Notes: generated by a model not told the origin, from the letters alone. Positions 1 to 10,343 are shown, numbered from the stretch's first letter. The stretch: 64,000 nt of DNA from Paenibacillus_V sp046244365 (GCF_046244365.1 NZ_CP176395.1:310001-374000), one strand, 5' to 3'. Numbers and translations: made by a program.

Positions 1-2
1 TT

Positions 3-1301
3 AAGAAATGGATGGCGCCGTTTCGCTCGCCGCGTATCCCCCAAATGCCGAAATTTGTCGGCGGCTGCGTAGGATTTTTGGGCTACGATATCGTCCGTTC
101 GATCGAAAAGCTGCCGCAGTCGGCCGCGGACGATTTGCCGCTGCCGGACTATTTGATGATGCGGTTTGACGAGCTATACGTAATCGATCACGAGGAGAGC
201 GTCCTTTATTGTGCCGTAAACCACCATGTGCGCGGAGGGATAGAGGCTGCCGCGCTGCACGCAGGCTATGAAGAGGCGTGTGCCCGTGCGGAACGCATGG
301 CTCGGGTATGGCTTGATATAGCCGCAGTCAACGGCGATCCGGCAGCGAAGGACGAACGGCGGCTGCGAGAACGGACGATGGCGGGCGATCTTCTGCATAT
401 CGACGTGGAGGCCCTTGCCGGCGTGGAACGCGCATTCGGCAAAGCGGAGTATATGGATGCGGTGCGGCGTATTCAGCGGTATATCGAAGCGGGCGACGTC
501 TTTCAAGTCAACCTGTCCGTGCGGCAAAGCATAGAGCTTTCAAGCGAGCCGGAAGCGATTTACGAATGGCTGAGGCTCTTAAACCCGTCTCCTTACATGG
601 GGCTTATGCGGACACCGGGCTTCCAGCTCGTCTCGGGTTCCCCCGAGCTCCTCGTGCAGGTGGAGGGCGAAACGGTGCGTACGCGTCCCATTGCCGGAAC
701 GAGACCGCGCGGCGCGAACGAAGCGGAAGACCGCCGACTGGCGGATGAGCTGATCTGGAATGAAAAAGAACGGGCCGAGCACATTATGCTTGTCGATCTG
801 GAGCGGAACGATGTCGGGAAAATCGCCCGATACGGGTCGGTGCGAGTCGACGATCTTATGGTGATCGAGTATTACTCCCACGTTATGCATATCGTTTCCG
901 AGGTTCGGGGCGAACGGATGTCGGACAAGGACGCATACGATATTATCGCGGCCACGTTCCCTGGAGGTACGATTACCGGAGCGCCTAAAGTGCGTACCAT
1001 GCAAATTATCGAAGAGCTCGAGCCGGTGCGCCGCGGGCCGTACACGGGATCGATGGGCTGGATTGACTATAACGGCAATATGGAATTAAATATACTTATA
1101 CGAACGCTCGTGACCGCCGAAGGCAAAGGCTACGTACAGGCCGGAGCGGGCATCGTGATCGACTCCGTGCCGGAGAAGGAATATATCGAGTCGCTGAACA
1201 AAGCGAAAGCGCTATGGAAGGCGATCCAGTACAGCGCAAACGGCAGTGCGGCAACGGAAGAGGCAGTTGCTTCGGCTATCACAAAGGGGGATAACCTATG
1301 A
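3..1301 (+). CDS. pabB: Aminodeoxychorismate synthase component I (5'-truncated by window edge)
   Basis: This chorismate-utilising enzyme aminates chorismate to 4-amino-4-deoxychorismate, using ammonia from the PabA partner, in the p-aminobenzoate branch of folate synthesis. The reading frame is open to the window edge, so the start lies upstream; 433 codons are visible against about 470 to 500 for the family. The chorismate-binding core is present: PIAGTRPRG near 676-710, HIMLVDLERNDVGK near 780-820, GTITGAPKVRTMQIIEELEP near 966-1026 and the Gly-Ser-Met-Gly stretch near 1048. The motif PIAGT carries Ala where enterobacterial PabB has Lys, which is TrpE-like, so sequence alone does not separate PabB from TrpE. 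The overlapping pabA and the downstream pabC and folP support PabB. It ends in an ATGA overlap with pabA. Confidence 0.85.
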   Translation, partial: KKWMAPFRSPRIPQMPKFVGGCVGFLGYDIVRSIEKLPQSAADDLPLPDYLMMRFDELYVIDHEESVLYCAVNHHVRGGIEAAALHAGYEEACARAERMARVWLDIAAVNGDPAAKDERRLRERTMAGDLLHIDVEALAGVERAFGKAEYMDAVRRIQRYIEAGDVFQVNLSVRQSIELSSEPEAIYEWLRLLNPSPYMGLMRTPGFQLVSGSPELLVQVEGETVRTRPIAGTRPRGANEAEDRRLADELIWNEKERAEHIMLVDLERNDVGKIARYGSVRVDDLMVIEYYSHVMHIVSEVRGERMSDKDAYDIIAATFPGGTITGAPKVRTMQIIEELEPVRRGPYTGSMGWIDYNGNMELNILIRTLVTAEGKGYVQAGAGIVIDSVPEKEYIESLNKAKALWKAIQYSANGSAATEEAVASAITKGDNL

Positions 1302-1885
1302 TTCTGGTCATCGACAATTATGACTCGTTTACGTATAACCTGGTTCAATATTTAGGGGAAATTGGAGAAACGGTCGTCGTTCGCCGCAATGACGAAATCG
1401 ATTTGGACGGTATTGAAGCGTTGAACCCGGATCATATTCTGATTTCTCCTGGTCCTTGCACGCCTAACGAAGCGGGGATCAGCCTGGCGCTTATCGACCG
1501 CTTTAAAGGTAAAGTGCCGATTCTCGGCGTGTGCCTCGGACATCAATCGATCGGACAAGCGTTCGGGGGCGACGTCATCCGCGCGGAACGGCTCATGCAC
1601 GGCAAAACGTCGGAAATTCACCATGACGGCAAAACGATTTTCAGCGGCATTCCAAGTCCTTATACAGCGACCCGTTACCATTCGCTTATCGTCAAGAGCG
1701 AAACGCTGCCGGATTGCCTTGAGGTTAGCGCCCGTACGGAGGAAGGCGAAATTATGGCCCTTCGCCATAAGGAATATCCGATCGAAGGCGTCCAATTCCA
1801 CCCGGAATCGGTTATTTCTGAGCATGGGCTTACGCTGCTTCGCAACTTCATCGCGCTGAAAGCGGGAAGCGGAACGAAAGCATGA
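1298..1885 (+). CDS. pabA: Glutamine amidotransferase component II (PabA/TrpG type)
   Basis: This class I glutamine amidotransferase hydrolyses glutamine and passes ammonia to PabB. In Bacillus the equivalent subunit also serves anthranilate synthase, and that dual role is possible here. The 195-residue length is normal. The nucleophile is Cys79 in GVCLGHQSIG, and the His168/Glu170 pair sits in FHPES; the N-terminal VIDNYDSFTYN block is typical. The start ATG overlaps the pabB stop (ATGA), and the stop overlaps the pabC start in the same way, so the three genes are translationally coupled. Confidence 0.93.
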   Translation: MILVIDNYDSFTYNLVQYLGEIGETVVVRRNDEIDLDGIEALNPDHILISPGPCTPNEAGISLALIDRFKGKVPILGVCLGHQSIGQAFGGDVIRAERLMHGKTSEIHHDGKTIFSGIPSPYTATRYHSLIVKSETLPDCLEVSARTEEGEIMALRHKEYPIEGVQFHPESVISEHGLTLLRNFIALKAGSGTKA

Positions 1886-2754
1886 TCATTTCCGTTAACG
1901 GACAATTCATAGAAGAAGGAAAAGCCGTGATCTCCGCGTACGATCACGGTTTTCTTTACGGTCTCGGACTTTTTGAAACGTTTCGCACCTATGCCGGAAG
2001 CCCGTTCATGCTGAACGAGCATTTGTCCCGAATGGAGGAGTCCTTAAGCGAGCTGTGGATCGACTATCGGCCGGATGCCGATCATATTCGGCGGTTGGTC
2101 AAGCGGCTATTGGCGGAAAACGGACTGGCGGACGGCTATTTCCGGCTGTCGGTATCGGCTGGCGAGGAAGCGCTGGGCCTGCCGGCAGGCAGGTATTCGA
2201 AGCCGGCCGAGATCTTGTACGTGAAGGCGCTGCCGCCTGCGGATGAAACCCTCTACGATCGTGGGAAGCCACTCCAGCTTCTGGAGACGACGCGAAACAC
2301 ACCGGAAGGAGCCATACGAGGCAAGTCGTTTCACTATATGAACAATGTGCTGGCTAAGCGGGAAATGTCGCGTTATCCTTGGGCGGCCGGCTGCGAAGGC
2401 CTTTTTTTGACGGCGGGCGGCCATGTTGCGGAAGGGATTGTGAGCAACGTGTTTTTTATTCGCGGCAGCGTTTGTTTCACGCCCTCGATTGAAACGGGCA
2501 TTTTGCCGGGGATTGCGCGCGGCTGCGTAATAAAGCTTGCGAAACAGTGCGGGCTGCGCGTGGAGGAAGGTCTTTACACACAGGAGCGGCTGCTTGACGC
2601 CGAGGAGTGCTTTATCACGAACTCGATTCAAGAAATCGTGCCGATTACGTCGGTATTCGATCGCGAAGGCGGGAAGCGGATCATAGGGAGCGGAAGCGCC
2701 GGACCTGCGACGCGCCTGCTCTTGCGGGAGTATCGCTCTCTGTGCGGCAAGTAA
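1882..2754 (+). CDS. pabC: Aminodeoxychorismate lyase (PLP enzyme)
   Basis: This fold type IV PLP enzyme splits aminodeoxychorismate into p-aminobenzoate and pyruvate. It has 290 residues, the usual length. The PLP lysine is probably Lys148 in RGKSFHYMNNVLAKRE, and the phosphate-binding region is the later GHVAEGIVSNVFFI. D-amino-acid and branched-chain aminotransferases share this fold, but the position between pabA and folP makes the lyase assignment strong. It overlaps pabA by 4 bases. Confidence 0.9.
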   Translation: MIISVNGQFIEEGKAVISAYDHGFLYGLGLFETFRTYAGSPFMLNEHLSRMEESLSELWIDYRPDADHIRRLVKRLLAENGLADGYFRLSVSAGEEALGLPAGRYSKPAEILYVKALPPADETLYDRGKPLQLLETTRNTPEGAIRGKSFHYMNNVLAKREMSRYPWAAGCEGLFLTAGGHVAEGIVSNVFFIRGSVCFTPSIETGILPGIARGCVIKLAKQCGLRVEEGLYTQERLLDAEECFITNSIQEIVPITSVFDREGGKRIIGSGSAGPATRLLLREYRSLCGK

Positions 2755-2784
2755 CCCCATTCCATCCAGACGGAGGAGAAGATC

Positions 2785-3621
2785 ATGACAACCAGAACGA
2801 TGGCTTGCAGGGAGCTGTCCCTTACATTAGGTGAAAAAACGCTGATCATGGGCATTTTAAACGTAACGCCGGATTCCTTCTCGGATGGCGGTAATTACTC
2901 GTCCGTCGAAACGGCGATCGAACGGGCTCGGCAGATGGTTGCGGAAGGCGCCGACATCATCGATATCGGCGGCGAGTCGACCCGGCCCGGTGCGGATAAA
3001 GTATCGCTTGAGGAAGAGCTGGAAAGGGTTGTGCCGATTATAGGGGCGCTTAAGGAAGCCGTATCGGTACCGATCTCCGTCGATACGTACAAACCGGAGG
3101 TGGCGAGGCAGGCGCTTGCGGCCGGGGCCCATATCATTAACGATATTTGGGGCTTTAAAGCCGATCCGGCCATGGCTCAAGTTGCGGCTGATTACGATTG
3201 CCCCGTCATTTTGATGCATAACCGTACGGATACGGATTACAGGGACTTTTTGCCTGACGTACTTGCGGATTTGCGCGAAAGCGTGGAGCTTGCTCTGGAG
3301 GCGGGGGTTCTTGCGGAACGGATCATCCTTGATCCCGGCATCGGATTTGTCAAAAACTACGATCAAAATCTGTACCTCATGAATCATTTGAGAGAAATCG
3401 CCGGTCTGGGATACCCGGTTCTGCTGGGCACGTCGCGTAAAAGCTTCATTCAGAGAACCTTACAGCTGCCTGCAGACGATGTCGTGGAGGGAACGGGCGC
3501 AACGGTAGCCATGGGGATTGCGCAGGGCTGTCAGATCGTCCGGGTCCATGACGTGAAACAAATGAAACGGGTAGCCGCGATGACGGAAGCGATCGTGTAC
3601 GCGAGAAATCCGATATCTTAG
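2785..3621 (+). CDS. folP: Dihydropteroate synthase
   Basis: The enzyme condenses p-aminobenzoate with dihydropterin pyrophosphate to give 7,8-dihydropteroate and is the sulfonamide target. It has 278 residues and forms a TIM barrel. Both family signatures are present: MGILNVTPDSFSDGG at residues 22-36 and IDIGGESTRPGA at 59-70. The pterin-side GTSRKSF and the C-terminal RVHD are also visible. A GGAGGAGA Shine-Dalgarno precedes the ATG. It follows pabC by 30 bases and precedes folB by 20, in the same order as the B. subtilis folate operon. Confidence 0.96.
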   Translation: MTTRTMACRELSLTLGEKTLIMGILNVTPDSFSDGGNYSSVETAIERARQMVAEGADIIDIGGESTRPGADKVSLEEELERVVPIIGALKEAVSVPISVDTYKPEVARQALAAGAHIINDIWGFKADPAMAQVAADYDCPVILMHNRTDTDYRDFLPDVLADLRESVELALEAGVLAERIILDPGIGFVKNYDQNLYLMNHLREIAGLGYPVLLGTSRKSFIQRTLQLPADDVVEGTGATVAMGIAQGCQIVRVHDVKQMKRVAAMTEAIVYARNPIS

Positions 3622-3641
3622 AACGCAAAGGAAGAGCGAAG

Positions 3642-4004
3642 ATGGACAAAATGATCTTGTCGCGCATGGAGTTTTTTGGCTACCATGGCGTTTTTGCGGA
3701 AGAAAACAAGCTGGGCCAGCGGTATTACGTCGATGTCGAAATGTTTATGCCGCTTGCTGCGGCCGGAATTCATGACGATTTGGAGCAAACCGTCAATTAT
3801 GCGGACGTTTTTGAAATTGTCAAATCGATCGTGGAAGGAAAGCCGTTCAAACTGATCGAGGCGGTAGCCGAGCGGGTTGCATCGGTGCTTTTGCAAACTT
3901 ATACTAGTATCAACGAAATTACGGTGCGGGTGATTAAGCCTCATCCGCCGTTTGCCGTTCTATTTGAGGGCGTCACCGTAGAAATCCACAGAAAGCGGGC
4001 ATGA
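3642..4004 (+). CDS. folB: Dihydroneopterin aldolase
   Basis: Cleaves 7,8-dihydroneopterin to 6-hydroxymethyl-dihydropterin and glycolaldehyde. It has 120 residues, typical for this small octameric enzyme. The N-terminal RMEFFGYHGVFAEE substrate-loop region, the central NYADVFEIV and Lys99 in VRVIKPHPP, the likely catalytic lysine, are present. It sits 20 bases after folP and 3 bases before folK. Confidence 0.93.
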   Translation: MDKMILSRMEFFGYHGVFAEENKLGQRYYVDVEMFMPLAAAGIHDDLEQTVNYADVFEIVKSIVEGKPFKLIEAVAERVASVLLQTYTSINEITVRVIKPHPPFAVLFEGVTVEIHRKRA

Positions 4005-4007
4005 TGA

Positions 4008-4520
4008 ATGAGCGTAGACGGAAACAGCGGGGTTCTCGCTTTCATCGGACTCGGGTCTAATCTTGGCGATCGCGAGCGGTATTTGCTGGATGCGGTCCGG
4101 ATGCTTGACGAGCATCCTCATATTCGCGTTGTCCGGCAGTCGTTTTTATATGAAACCGATCCGGTCGGCTACGTAGACCAGCCTGCCTTTCTCAATGCGG
4201 TAGCCGCCGTTCAAACGGAATTGCCTGCCGGCGAGCTGCTGGGCGTTATGCAGAACATCGAGCGGGAGCTTGGGCGTACCAGAGACATCCGCTTTGGCCC
4301 TCGCACGGTCGACCTCGATCTGCTGCTGTTCGGAAACGAAACTAGGACGGAACCGGAATTGATTTTGCCGCATCCGCGTATGCTGGAGCGTGCTTTTGTG
4401 CTTGTGCCTCTGCTCGACGTGCTGGAAGGAGCGGACGTGCCGGGTATGGAGGGGCCGCTTTCCGCTTATCTGAACCGGTTGGAAGGAAAGGAAGGCGTGA
4501 CCAGATGGAAATGCAGTTGA
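4008..4520 (+). CDS. folK: 2-amino-4-hydroxy-6-hydroxymethyldihydropteridine pyrophosphokinase
   Basis: Transfers pyrophosphate from ATP to 6-hydroxymethyl-dihydropterin, giving the FolP substrate. It has 170 residues. The GLGSNLGDRE N-terminal motif and the HPPK signature GPRTVDLDLLLFG are present, along with LPHPRMLERAFVLVPL near the end. The following XRE gene starts inside its last 16 bases in another frame, so the two are coupled. Confidence 0.95.
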   Translation: MSVDGNSGVLAFIGLGSNLGDRERYLLDAVRMLDEHPHIRVVRQSFLYETDPVGYVDQPAFLNAVAAVQTELPAGELLGVMQNIERELGRTRDIRFGPRTVDLDLLLFGNETRTEPELILPHPRMLERAFVLVPLLDVLEGADVPGMEGPLSAYLNRLEGKEGVTRWKCS

Positions 4521-4729
4521 ACGAACAACTAGCCCAGCGCATAAGGGCCTTCCGTAAGCTTAAGGGCTATACCCAGACGGAGCTGGCCGAGAAGATCGGC
4601 GTCTCGGTTGCCATAGTCGGCTCTATCGAACGGGGAACCCGCAAGGCGGACGTAAGAACGGTCAAGCTGATCGCGGAAACGCTGGGCATTGCAATCGAAG
4701 AGCTGTCTGCCGGAGATGAGCGTCGTTAA
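4505..4729 (+). CDS. Small XRE-family helix-turn-helix protein (YazB-like)
   Basis: A 74-residue protein that is almost entirely one Cro/C1-type helix-turn-helix domain, with YTQTELAEKIGVSVAIVGSIERGTRK as the DNA-binding core. There is no effector or dimerisation domain beyond it. It overlaps the folK end by 16 bases and has AAGGAAGG upstream of its ATG. The place between folK and dusB matches B. subtilis yazB. Its target is unknown; autoregulation of the folate operon is only a guess. Confidence 0.85.
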   Translation: MEMQLNEQLAQRIRAFRKLKGYTQTELAEKIGVSVAIVGSIERGTRKADVRTVKLIAETLGIAIEELSAGDERR

Positions 4730-4767
4730 GTTGATATACATTCAAACCATAGCAAGGAGCGTAAGTC

Positions 4768-5793
4768 ATGCTTAAAATCGGAAACATCGTTGCCAAAAAT
4801 AAAGTCGTTCTTGCCCCGATGGCAGGCGTTTGCAACCCGGCGTTCCGGCTCATTGCCAAGGAGTTCGGCACAGGGCTGGTTTGTGCGGAGATGGTAAGCG
4901 ATAAAGCGATCGTGCACGGCAATGCCCGTACGAAGGAAATGCTGTTCGTCGACGAGCGCGAAAAACCGCTCAGCCTGCAAATTTTCGGCGGCGATACGGA
5001 AACGCTGGTGGAAGCGGCCAAAGTCGTGGATCAGCAAACGAATGCGGACATTATCGACATCAACATGGGTTGTCCCGTTCCCAAAATCACCAAGTGCGAC
5101 GCCGGCGCCCGCTGGCTGCTCGACCCCGGCAAAATCGAAAGCATGATTTCGACGGTCGTCAAAGCCGTCAGCAAACCCGTAACCGTCAAAATGCGGATCG
5201 GCTGGGATGACGAGCACGTTTACGCGGTTCAGAATGCCAAGGCTGTCGAAAACGGCGGAGGCTCTGCCGTATCGGTTCACGGGCGGACGCGTGTACAAAT
5301 GTATACCGGGACCGCGAATTGGGATATTATTAAAGAAGTTAAAGAGTCCGTTTCCATTCCGGTTATCGGGAACGGGGACGTCTTTACGCCCGAGGATGCC
5401 AAAAGGCTGCTCGATCATACCGGCTGCGACGGCGTGATGATCGGCCGCGGCGCGCTCGGCAACCCTTGGATGCTGTACCGAACGGTACAGTATTTGACGG
5501 GCGGAGAGCTGCCGTCGGATCCTACGCCGGAGGAAAAAATCCGTATCGCCGTGCTGCATATGGACCGGTTGATCGCACTTAAAGGCGAGCACGTCGCCGT
5601 CAAGGAAATGCGCAAGCATATGGCGTGGTACCTCAAGGGGTTGCCTGGTGCGGCTCGGGTCAAAGACGCCATTATGGAGCTGACGAAGCGGGACATTATG
5701 GTCGAGCTGCTCGAGCAATACGTTAACCAGCTGGCGTCGTCCCCCGTTGACGCATCGACGGAAGGAGCCTCCGAGGAAACGGCGGTTCATTGA
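4768..5793 (+). CDS. dusB: tRNA-dihydrouridine synthase
   Basis: FMN-dependent reductase that makes dihydrouridine in the tRNA D-loop. It has 341 residues. The N-terminal FMN region contains LAPMAGVCNPAFR, and the family signature is DINMGCPVPKITK with catalytic Cys102. The residues after it (KCDAGARWLLDP) differ slightly from the usual GAGSALL form. The later MRIGWDD, VSVHGRTRVQMYTG and GNGDV blocks complete the barrel. The start follows AAGGAG. B. subtilis has the orthologue yacF here. Confidence 0.93.
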   Translation: MLKIGNIVAKNKVVLAPMAGVCNPAFRLIAKEFGTGLVCAEMVSDKAIVHGNARTKEMLFVDEREKPLSLQIFGGDTETLVEAAKVVDQQTNADIIDINMGCPVPKITKCDAGARWLLDPGKIESMISTVVKAVSKPVTVKMRIGWDDEHVYAVQNAKAVENGGGSAVSVHGRTRVQMYTGTANWDIIKEVKESVSIPVIGNGDVFTPEDAKRLLDHTGCDGVMIGRGALGNPWMLYRTVQYLTGGELPSDPTPEEKIRIAVLHMDRLIALKGEHVAVKEMRKHMAWYLKGLPGAARVKDAIMELTKRDIMVELLEQYVNQLASSPVDASTEGASEETAVH

Positions 5794-5847
5794 AGTGGTG
5801 CGGGATTTGGGCATTTTGCAGGCAAAATCCCGAGCAATTCCCTGCGA

Positions 5848-5876
5848 TTGACATTTAGAAGTCGTTGCAATATAAT
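5848..5876 (+). promoter_or_regulatory. Consensus sigma-A promoter upstream of greA
   Basis: TTGACA at 5848-5853 and TATAAT at 5871-5876 with a 17-base spacer: a perfect match to the housekeeping consensus. It predicts a leader of roughly 165-170 bases before greA. Confidence 0.85.
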
Positions 5877-6050
5877 CAGTCAATAAACCGAGCAGGCAAA
5901 CCATGAAGTCATCTTGCTTCGTGTGAGTAATATATTGAAATATGGCGAAGTGAATCGCGGTTCGTTTTAGCCTATTGTGAGTTTGCGATCCGAGCCGTCC
6001 CGGCGGTATTCACCGCGAACAATCTATCACATGACAGGGGATATGAAGCA

Positions 6051-6527
6051 ATGTCAGAAAAAGAAGTGATCCTGACGCAGGAAGGCCTGAAGAGGCTGGA
6101 GGAAGAGCTCGAAAATCTTAAATCGGTGAAGCGCCGCGAGGTGGCCGAGCGGATCAAAGTGGCTATCGGATACGGAGATATCAGCGAAAACTCGGAATAT
6201 GAAGACGCGAAGAATGAACAGGCGTTTATTGAAGGCCGTATTATTACGCTTGAGAAAATGCTGCGCAACGCGCGGATTATCAATAACGACGAAGTGGATA
6301 CGAATACGGTGAGCGTGGGATCGATCGTAACGCTTAAAGATATGGAGTTCGGGGATACCGTGGAATACAACATCGTCGGAACGGCCGAATCGGATCCGCT
6401 GCATAATAAAATATCGAACGAAAGCCCGGTCGGAAAAGCCATTCTCGGCAAGCAAAAAGGCTCGACGGTAGATGTTAACGTTCCAGCGGGTATTATCCAA
6501 TATCAGATTATCGATATTAAGAAATAA
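6051..6527 (+). CDS. greA: Transcription elongation factor GreA
   Basis: Binds the RNA polymerase secondary channel and stimulates cleavage of backtracked transcripts. It has 158 residues: an N-terminal coiled coil with the acidic tip residues Asp43 and Glu46 in GYGDISENSEYEDAKNEQ, then the C-terminal FKBP-like domain with SPVGKAILGKQKGS. It has its own consensus promoter and terminator, so it is an independent unit placed between dusB and lysS. In B. subtilis greA lies elsewhere. Confidence 0.96.
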   Translation: MSEKEVILTQEGLKRLEEELENLKSVKRREVAERIKVAIGYGDISENSEYEDAKNEQAFIEGRIITLEKMLRNARIINNDEVDTNTVSVGSIVTLKDMEFGDTVEYNIVGTAESDPLHNKISNESPVGKAILGKQKGSTVDVNVPAGIIQYQIIDIKK

Positions 6528-6561
6528 ACTTGCCGGAGCGGAATCGCTCCTCGAAACCATG

Positions 6562-6585
6562 AAAAGCTTCCGACGGAAGCTTTTT
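6562..6585 (+). terminator. Intrinsic terminator of greA
   Basis: AAAAGCTTCC, a GAC loop and GGAAGCTTTT form a 10-bp stem that runs into a T stretch. Confidence 0.9.
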
Positions 6586-6773
6586 CTTGTTCACAGCCGC
6601 CATTTTACGGTATGCTTGCCTATTTCAGAATCGAGTTAAAGCCGCAGCAGCGCGTATTGATCCCAACCGGTGGCGGTATTTGGTTAGCCCGAGCTTGTTC
6701 GGATATGGTATGCTTATATAGCCGTATATAAGATCGTGTATAGTGGTTATGCAACACTTTAGGAGATGAGAAC

Positions 6774-8270
6774 ATGAGTCAAGAATTGGAACTAAACGAA
6801 CTGTTGGTCATTCGCCGCAACAAGCTGGACGAGCTTCGGGCTCTCGGCATCGATCCGTTCGGCCAGAAGTTCGAGCGTACGCACACCGCGCAGCAAGTGC
6901 TTGAAGCCTATGACGAGAAATCCAAAGAAGAACTGGAATCGATCGGAGCGGAAGTCCGTCTTGCCGGCCGCATTATGCAAAAACGGGGAATGGGCAAAGC
7001 GTCATTCGCGCACATTCAGGATATTTCCGGCAAAATCCAGCTATACGTTCGTAAAGATGCCCTGGAGGAAACCGAATATCAAGCATTCGACCTTCTCGAT
7101 ATAGGCGATATCGTCGGCGTTGCGGGATCCGTGTTCAAAACCCAAACCGGCGAAACTTCCGTGAAAGTGAAATCGATCGCGGTATTGTCGAAGTCGCTCT
7201 ATCCGCTTCCGGACAAATTTCACGGCTTGAAGGACGTCGAGATGCGCTACCGCCAGCGCTATGTCGATTTGATCATGAGCCAGGACGTGAAAGAGTCGTT
7301 TATTTTGCGTTCCAAAATCATTCAGTCGATGCGCCGCTATTTGGATTCCCAAGGCTATCTGGAAGTGGAAACGCCGACGCTGCACGCGATTGCGGGCGGT
7401 GCTGCCGCGCGTCCATTTATTACGCATCACAATGCGCTTGATATGCAGCTGTACATGAGGATCGCGATCGAGCTGCACTTGAAGCGTCTGATTGTCGGCG
7501 GCCTGGAGAAAGTATACGAGATCGGCCGCGTTTACCGGAACGAGGGGATTTCGACTCGCCATAATCCGGAGTTTACGATGATCGAGCTGTACGAGGCGTA
7601 CGCCGACTACAAAGATATTATGTCCTTGACGGAACAGCTGATTGCGCATATCGCTCGGGAAGTGCTGGGGACGACGGTGATTACGTACGGAGAGCATCAG
7701 GTCGATCTGACTCCGGAATGGCGCCGCGTTTCGATGGTCGACGCAGTCCAAGAAGTGACGGGCGTCGATTTCAGCAAGCAAATGACCGACGAAGAAGCCC
7801 ATCAACTGGCCAAAGAGCATAAAGTACAGGTTGAGCCGCACTGGACGTTCGGGCATATTTTGAATGCGTTCTTCGAGGAGTTCGTTGAGAGCACGCTTAT
7901 TCAGCCTACTTTCATTACGGGCCACCCGGTTGCGATTTCGCCGCTTGCCAAAAAGAACGACCAAGATCCGCGCTTCACGGATCGCTTCGAGCTGTTTATC
8001 GTGGCTCGCGAGCATGCGAACGCCTTTACCGAACTTAACGATCCCATCGATCAACGCGAGCGTTTCGAAGCTCAGCTTCTGGAGAAGGAACAGGGCAATG
8101 ATGAAGCGCATGAGATGGACGACGATTTTATTCGTGCGCTTGAATACGGCATGCCGCCGACAGGCGGTCTCGGAATCGGGATCGACCGCTTGGTCATGCT
8201 GCTTACGAATGCGCCGTCGATTCGCGACGTTCTGCTGTTCCCGCTTATGCGCGACAAGCAGATCGATTAA
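6774..8270 (+). CDS. lysS: Lysyl-tRNA synthetase, class II
   Basis: Charges tRNA-Lys. It has 498 residues, the usual bacterial length. The N-terminal OB-fold anticodon-binding domain covers about residues 55-145 (LAGRIMQKRGMGKASFAHIQD). The class II catalytic core follows, with motif 2 at VYRNEGISTRHNPEFTMIE and motif 3 at GLGIGIDRLVMLL. The start has an AGGAGATG Shine-Dalgarno. The tRNA-Lys gene at 14841 lies in the downstream tRNA cluster. Confidence 0.97.
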   Translation: MSQELELNELLVIRRNKLDELRALGIDPFGQKFERTHTAQQVLEAYDEKSKEELESIGAEVRLAGRIMQKRGMGKASFAHIQDISGKIQLYVRKDALEETEYQAFDLLDIGDIVGVAGSVFKTQTGETSVKVKSIAVLSKSLYPLPDKFHGLKDVEMRYRQRYVDLIMSQDVKESFILRSKIIQSMRRYLDSQGYLEVETPTLHAIAGGAAARPFITHHNALDMQLYMRIAIELHLKRLIVGGLEKVYEIGRVYRNEGISTRHNPEFTMIELYEAYADYKDIMSLTEQLIAHIAREVLGTTVITYGEHQVDLTPEWRRVSMVDAVQEVTGVDFSKQMTDEEAHQLAKEHKVQVEPHWTFGHILNAFFEEFVESTLIQPTFITGHPVAISPLAKKNDQDPRFTDRFELFIVAREHANAFTELNDPIDQRERFEAQLLEKEQGNDEAHEMDDDFIRALEYGMPPTGGLGIGIDRLVMLLTNAPSIRDVLLFPLMRDKQID

Positions 8271-8285
8271 GAGATGGACATTAAG

Positions 8286-8315
8286 GAGCGTCGCACCTGC
8301 TGCGGCGCTCTTTTT
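8286..8315 (+). terminator. Intrinsic terminator of lysS
   Basis: GAGCGTCGCA pairs with TGCGGCGCTC over 10 bp with a CCTGC loop, followed by TTTTT. Confidence 0.9.
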
Positions 8316-8352
8316 CGATTTATCAGACAGCATGTCGCGGAAGTCGCTCTAA

Positions 8353-8405
8353 ATTTCGGTAAACGCGCTTGTCCCTAAAAGGACGGCGAAGCCGTTTATC
8401 CTTGT
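8353..8405 (+). repeat. Dispersed structured element, copy 1 (three-way junction)
   Basis: This is one of two related copies in the window; the other is at 45160-45207. Outer arms GGTAAAC and GTTTATCC pair with one bulge. Inside are two hairpins, GTCC-loop-GGAC and a GGC-GAA-GCC mini-hairpin. The second copy keeps the fold with changed base pairs. It lies in the lysS-16S gap outside any gene. Confidence 0.7.
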
Positions 8406-8411
8406 ATGTTT

Positions 8412-8438
8412 TTAACAGTCCGTCGCTTTGTGTATAAT
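8412..8438 (+). promoter_or_regulatory. Possible distal rRNA promoter
   Basis: TTAACA at 8412 and a perfect TATAAT at 8433-8438, but with only a 15-base spacer. It may be an extra upstream promoter for the rRNA unit. The support is weaker than for the two sites downstream. Confidence 0.35.
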
Positions 8439-8467
8439 GATGCGTATTAATTATTTTTCAAAAAAGC

Positions 8468-8520
8468 TTGCAATCGGCAGGCGGTATGTGATACATTACT
8501 TCTTGCCGCTTCTGAGGCGG
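8468..8520 (+). promoter_or_regulatory. rRNA promoter P1 with 5' hairpin
   Basis: TTGCAA at 8468-8473, an 18-base spacer and TACATT at 8492-8497. Eight bases after the -10, CCGC-TTCTGAG-GCGG forms a 4-bp hairpin (8506-8520). The geometry is the same as at 8598 and 10862. Confidence 0.75.
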
Positions 8521-8597
8521 ACAAGTAACAGAGCAAACGCAAGAAGCCGTGAGGCCGCTGCCGCAAGGCGACGAACGAAACGGTCGAAAAAAAGTGC

Positions 8598-8649
8598 TTG
8601 CAATGTGAAAGTCGAATGTGTTATAGTATAAAAGTCGCTTTTGAGGCGA
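8598..8649 (+). promoter_or_regulatory. rRNA promoter P2 with 5' hairpin
   Basis: TTGCAA at 8598-8603, an 18-base spacer and TATAGT at 8622-8627. The hairpin TCGC-TTTTGAG-GCGA at 8635-8649 follows 7 bases later. The predicted transcript would begin at or within a few bases of the hairpin. Confidence 0.85.
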
Positions 8650-8798
8650 TAGACAAGCTAGCTTACTTAGAAAGCTTGACTGTAACCATCGAAATTGTCC
8701 TTTGAAAACTGAACAATGAGCGAATAAAGCCAGCAAAACAAAGCAACAAATCGCATGAGCATGTCAATATCGAAATAAAACGAAGCCTCGGCTTCAAC
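8650..8798 (+). other. 16S rRNA leader with processing-stem arm
   Basis: CCTTTGAAAACTGAAC at 8699-8714, extended to 8723, is complementary to 10391-10415 downstream of 16S. The two arms bracket 16S and would form the usual RNase III processing stem. Confidence 0.75.

Positions 8799-10343
<1,545 letters not shown>

Noticed and set aside
5810..5834. Terminator after dusB
   Set aside because: CGGGATTT and AAATCCCG pair, but no T run follows, so it cannot be called an intrinsic terminator.
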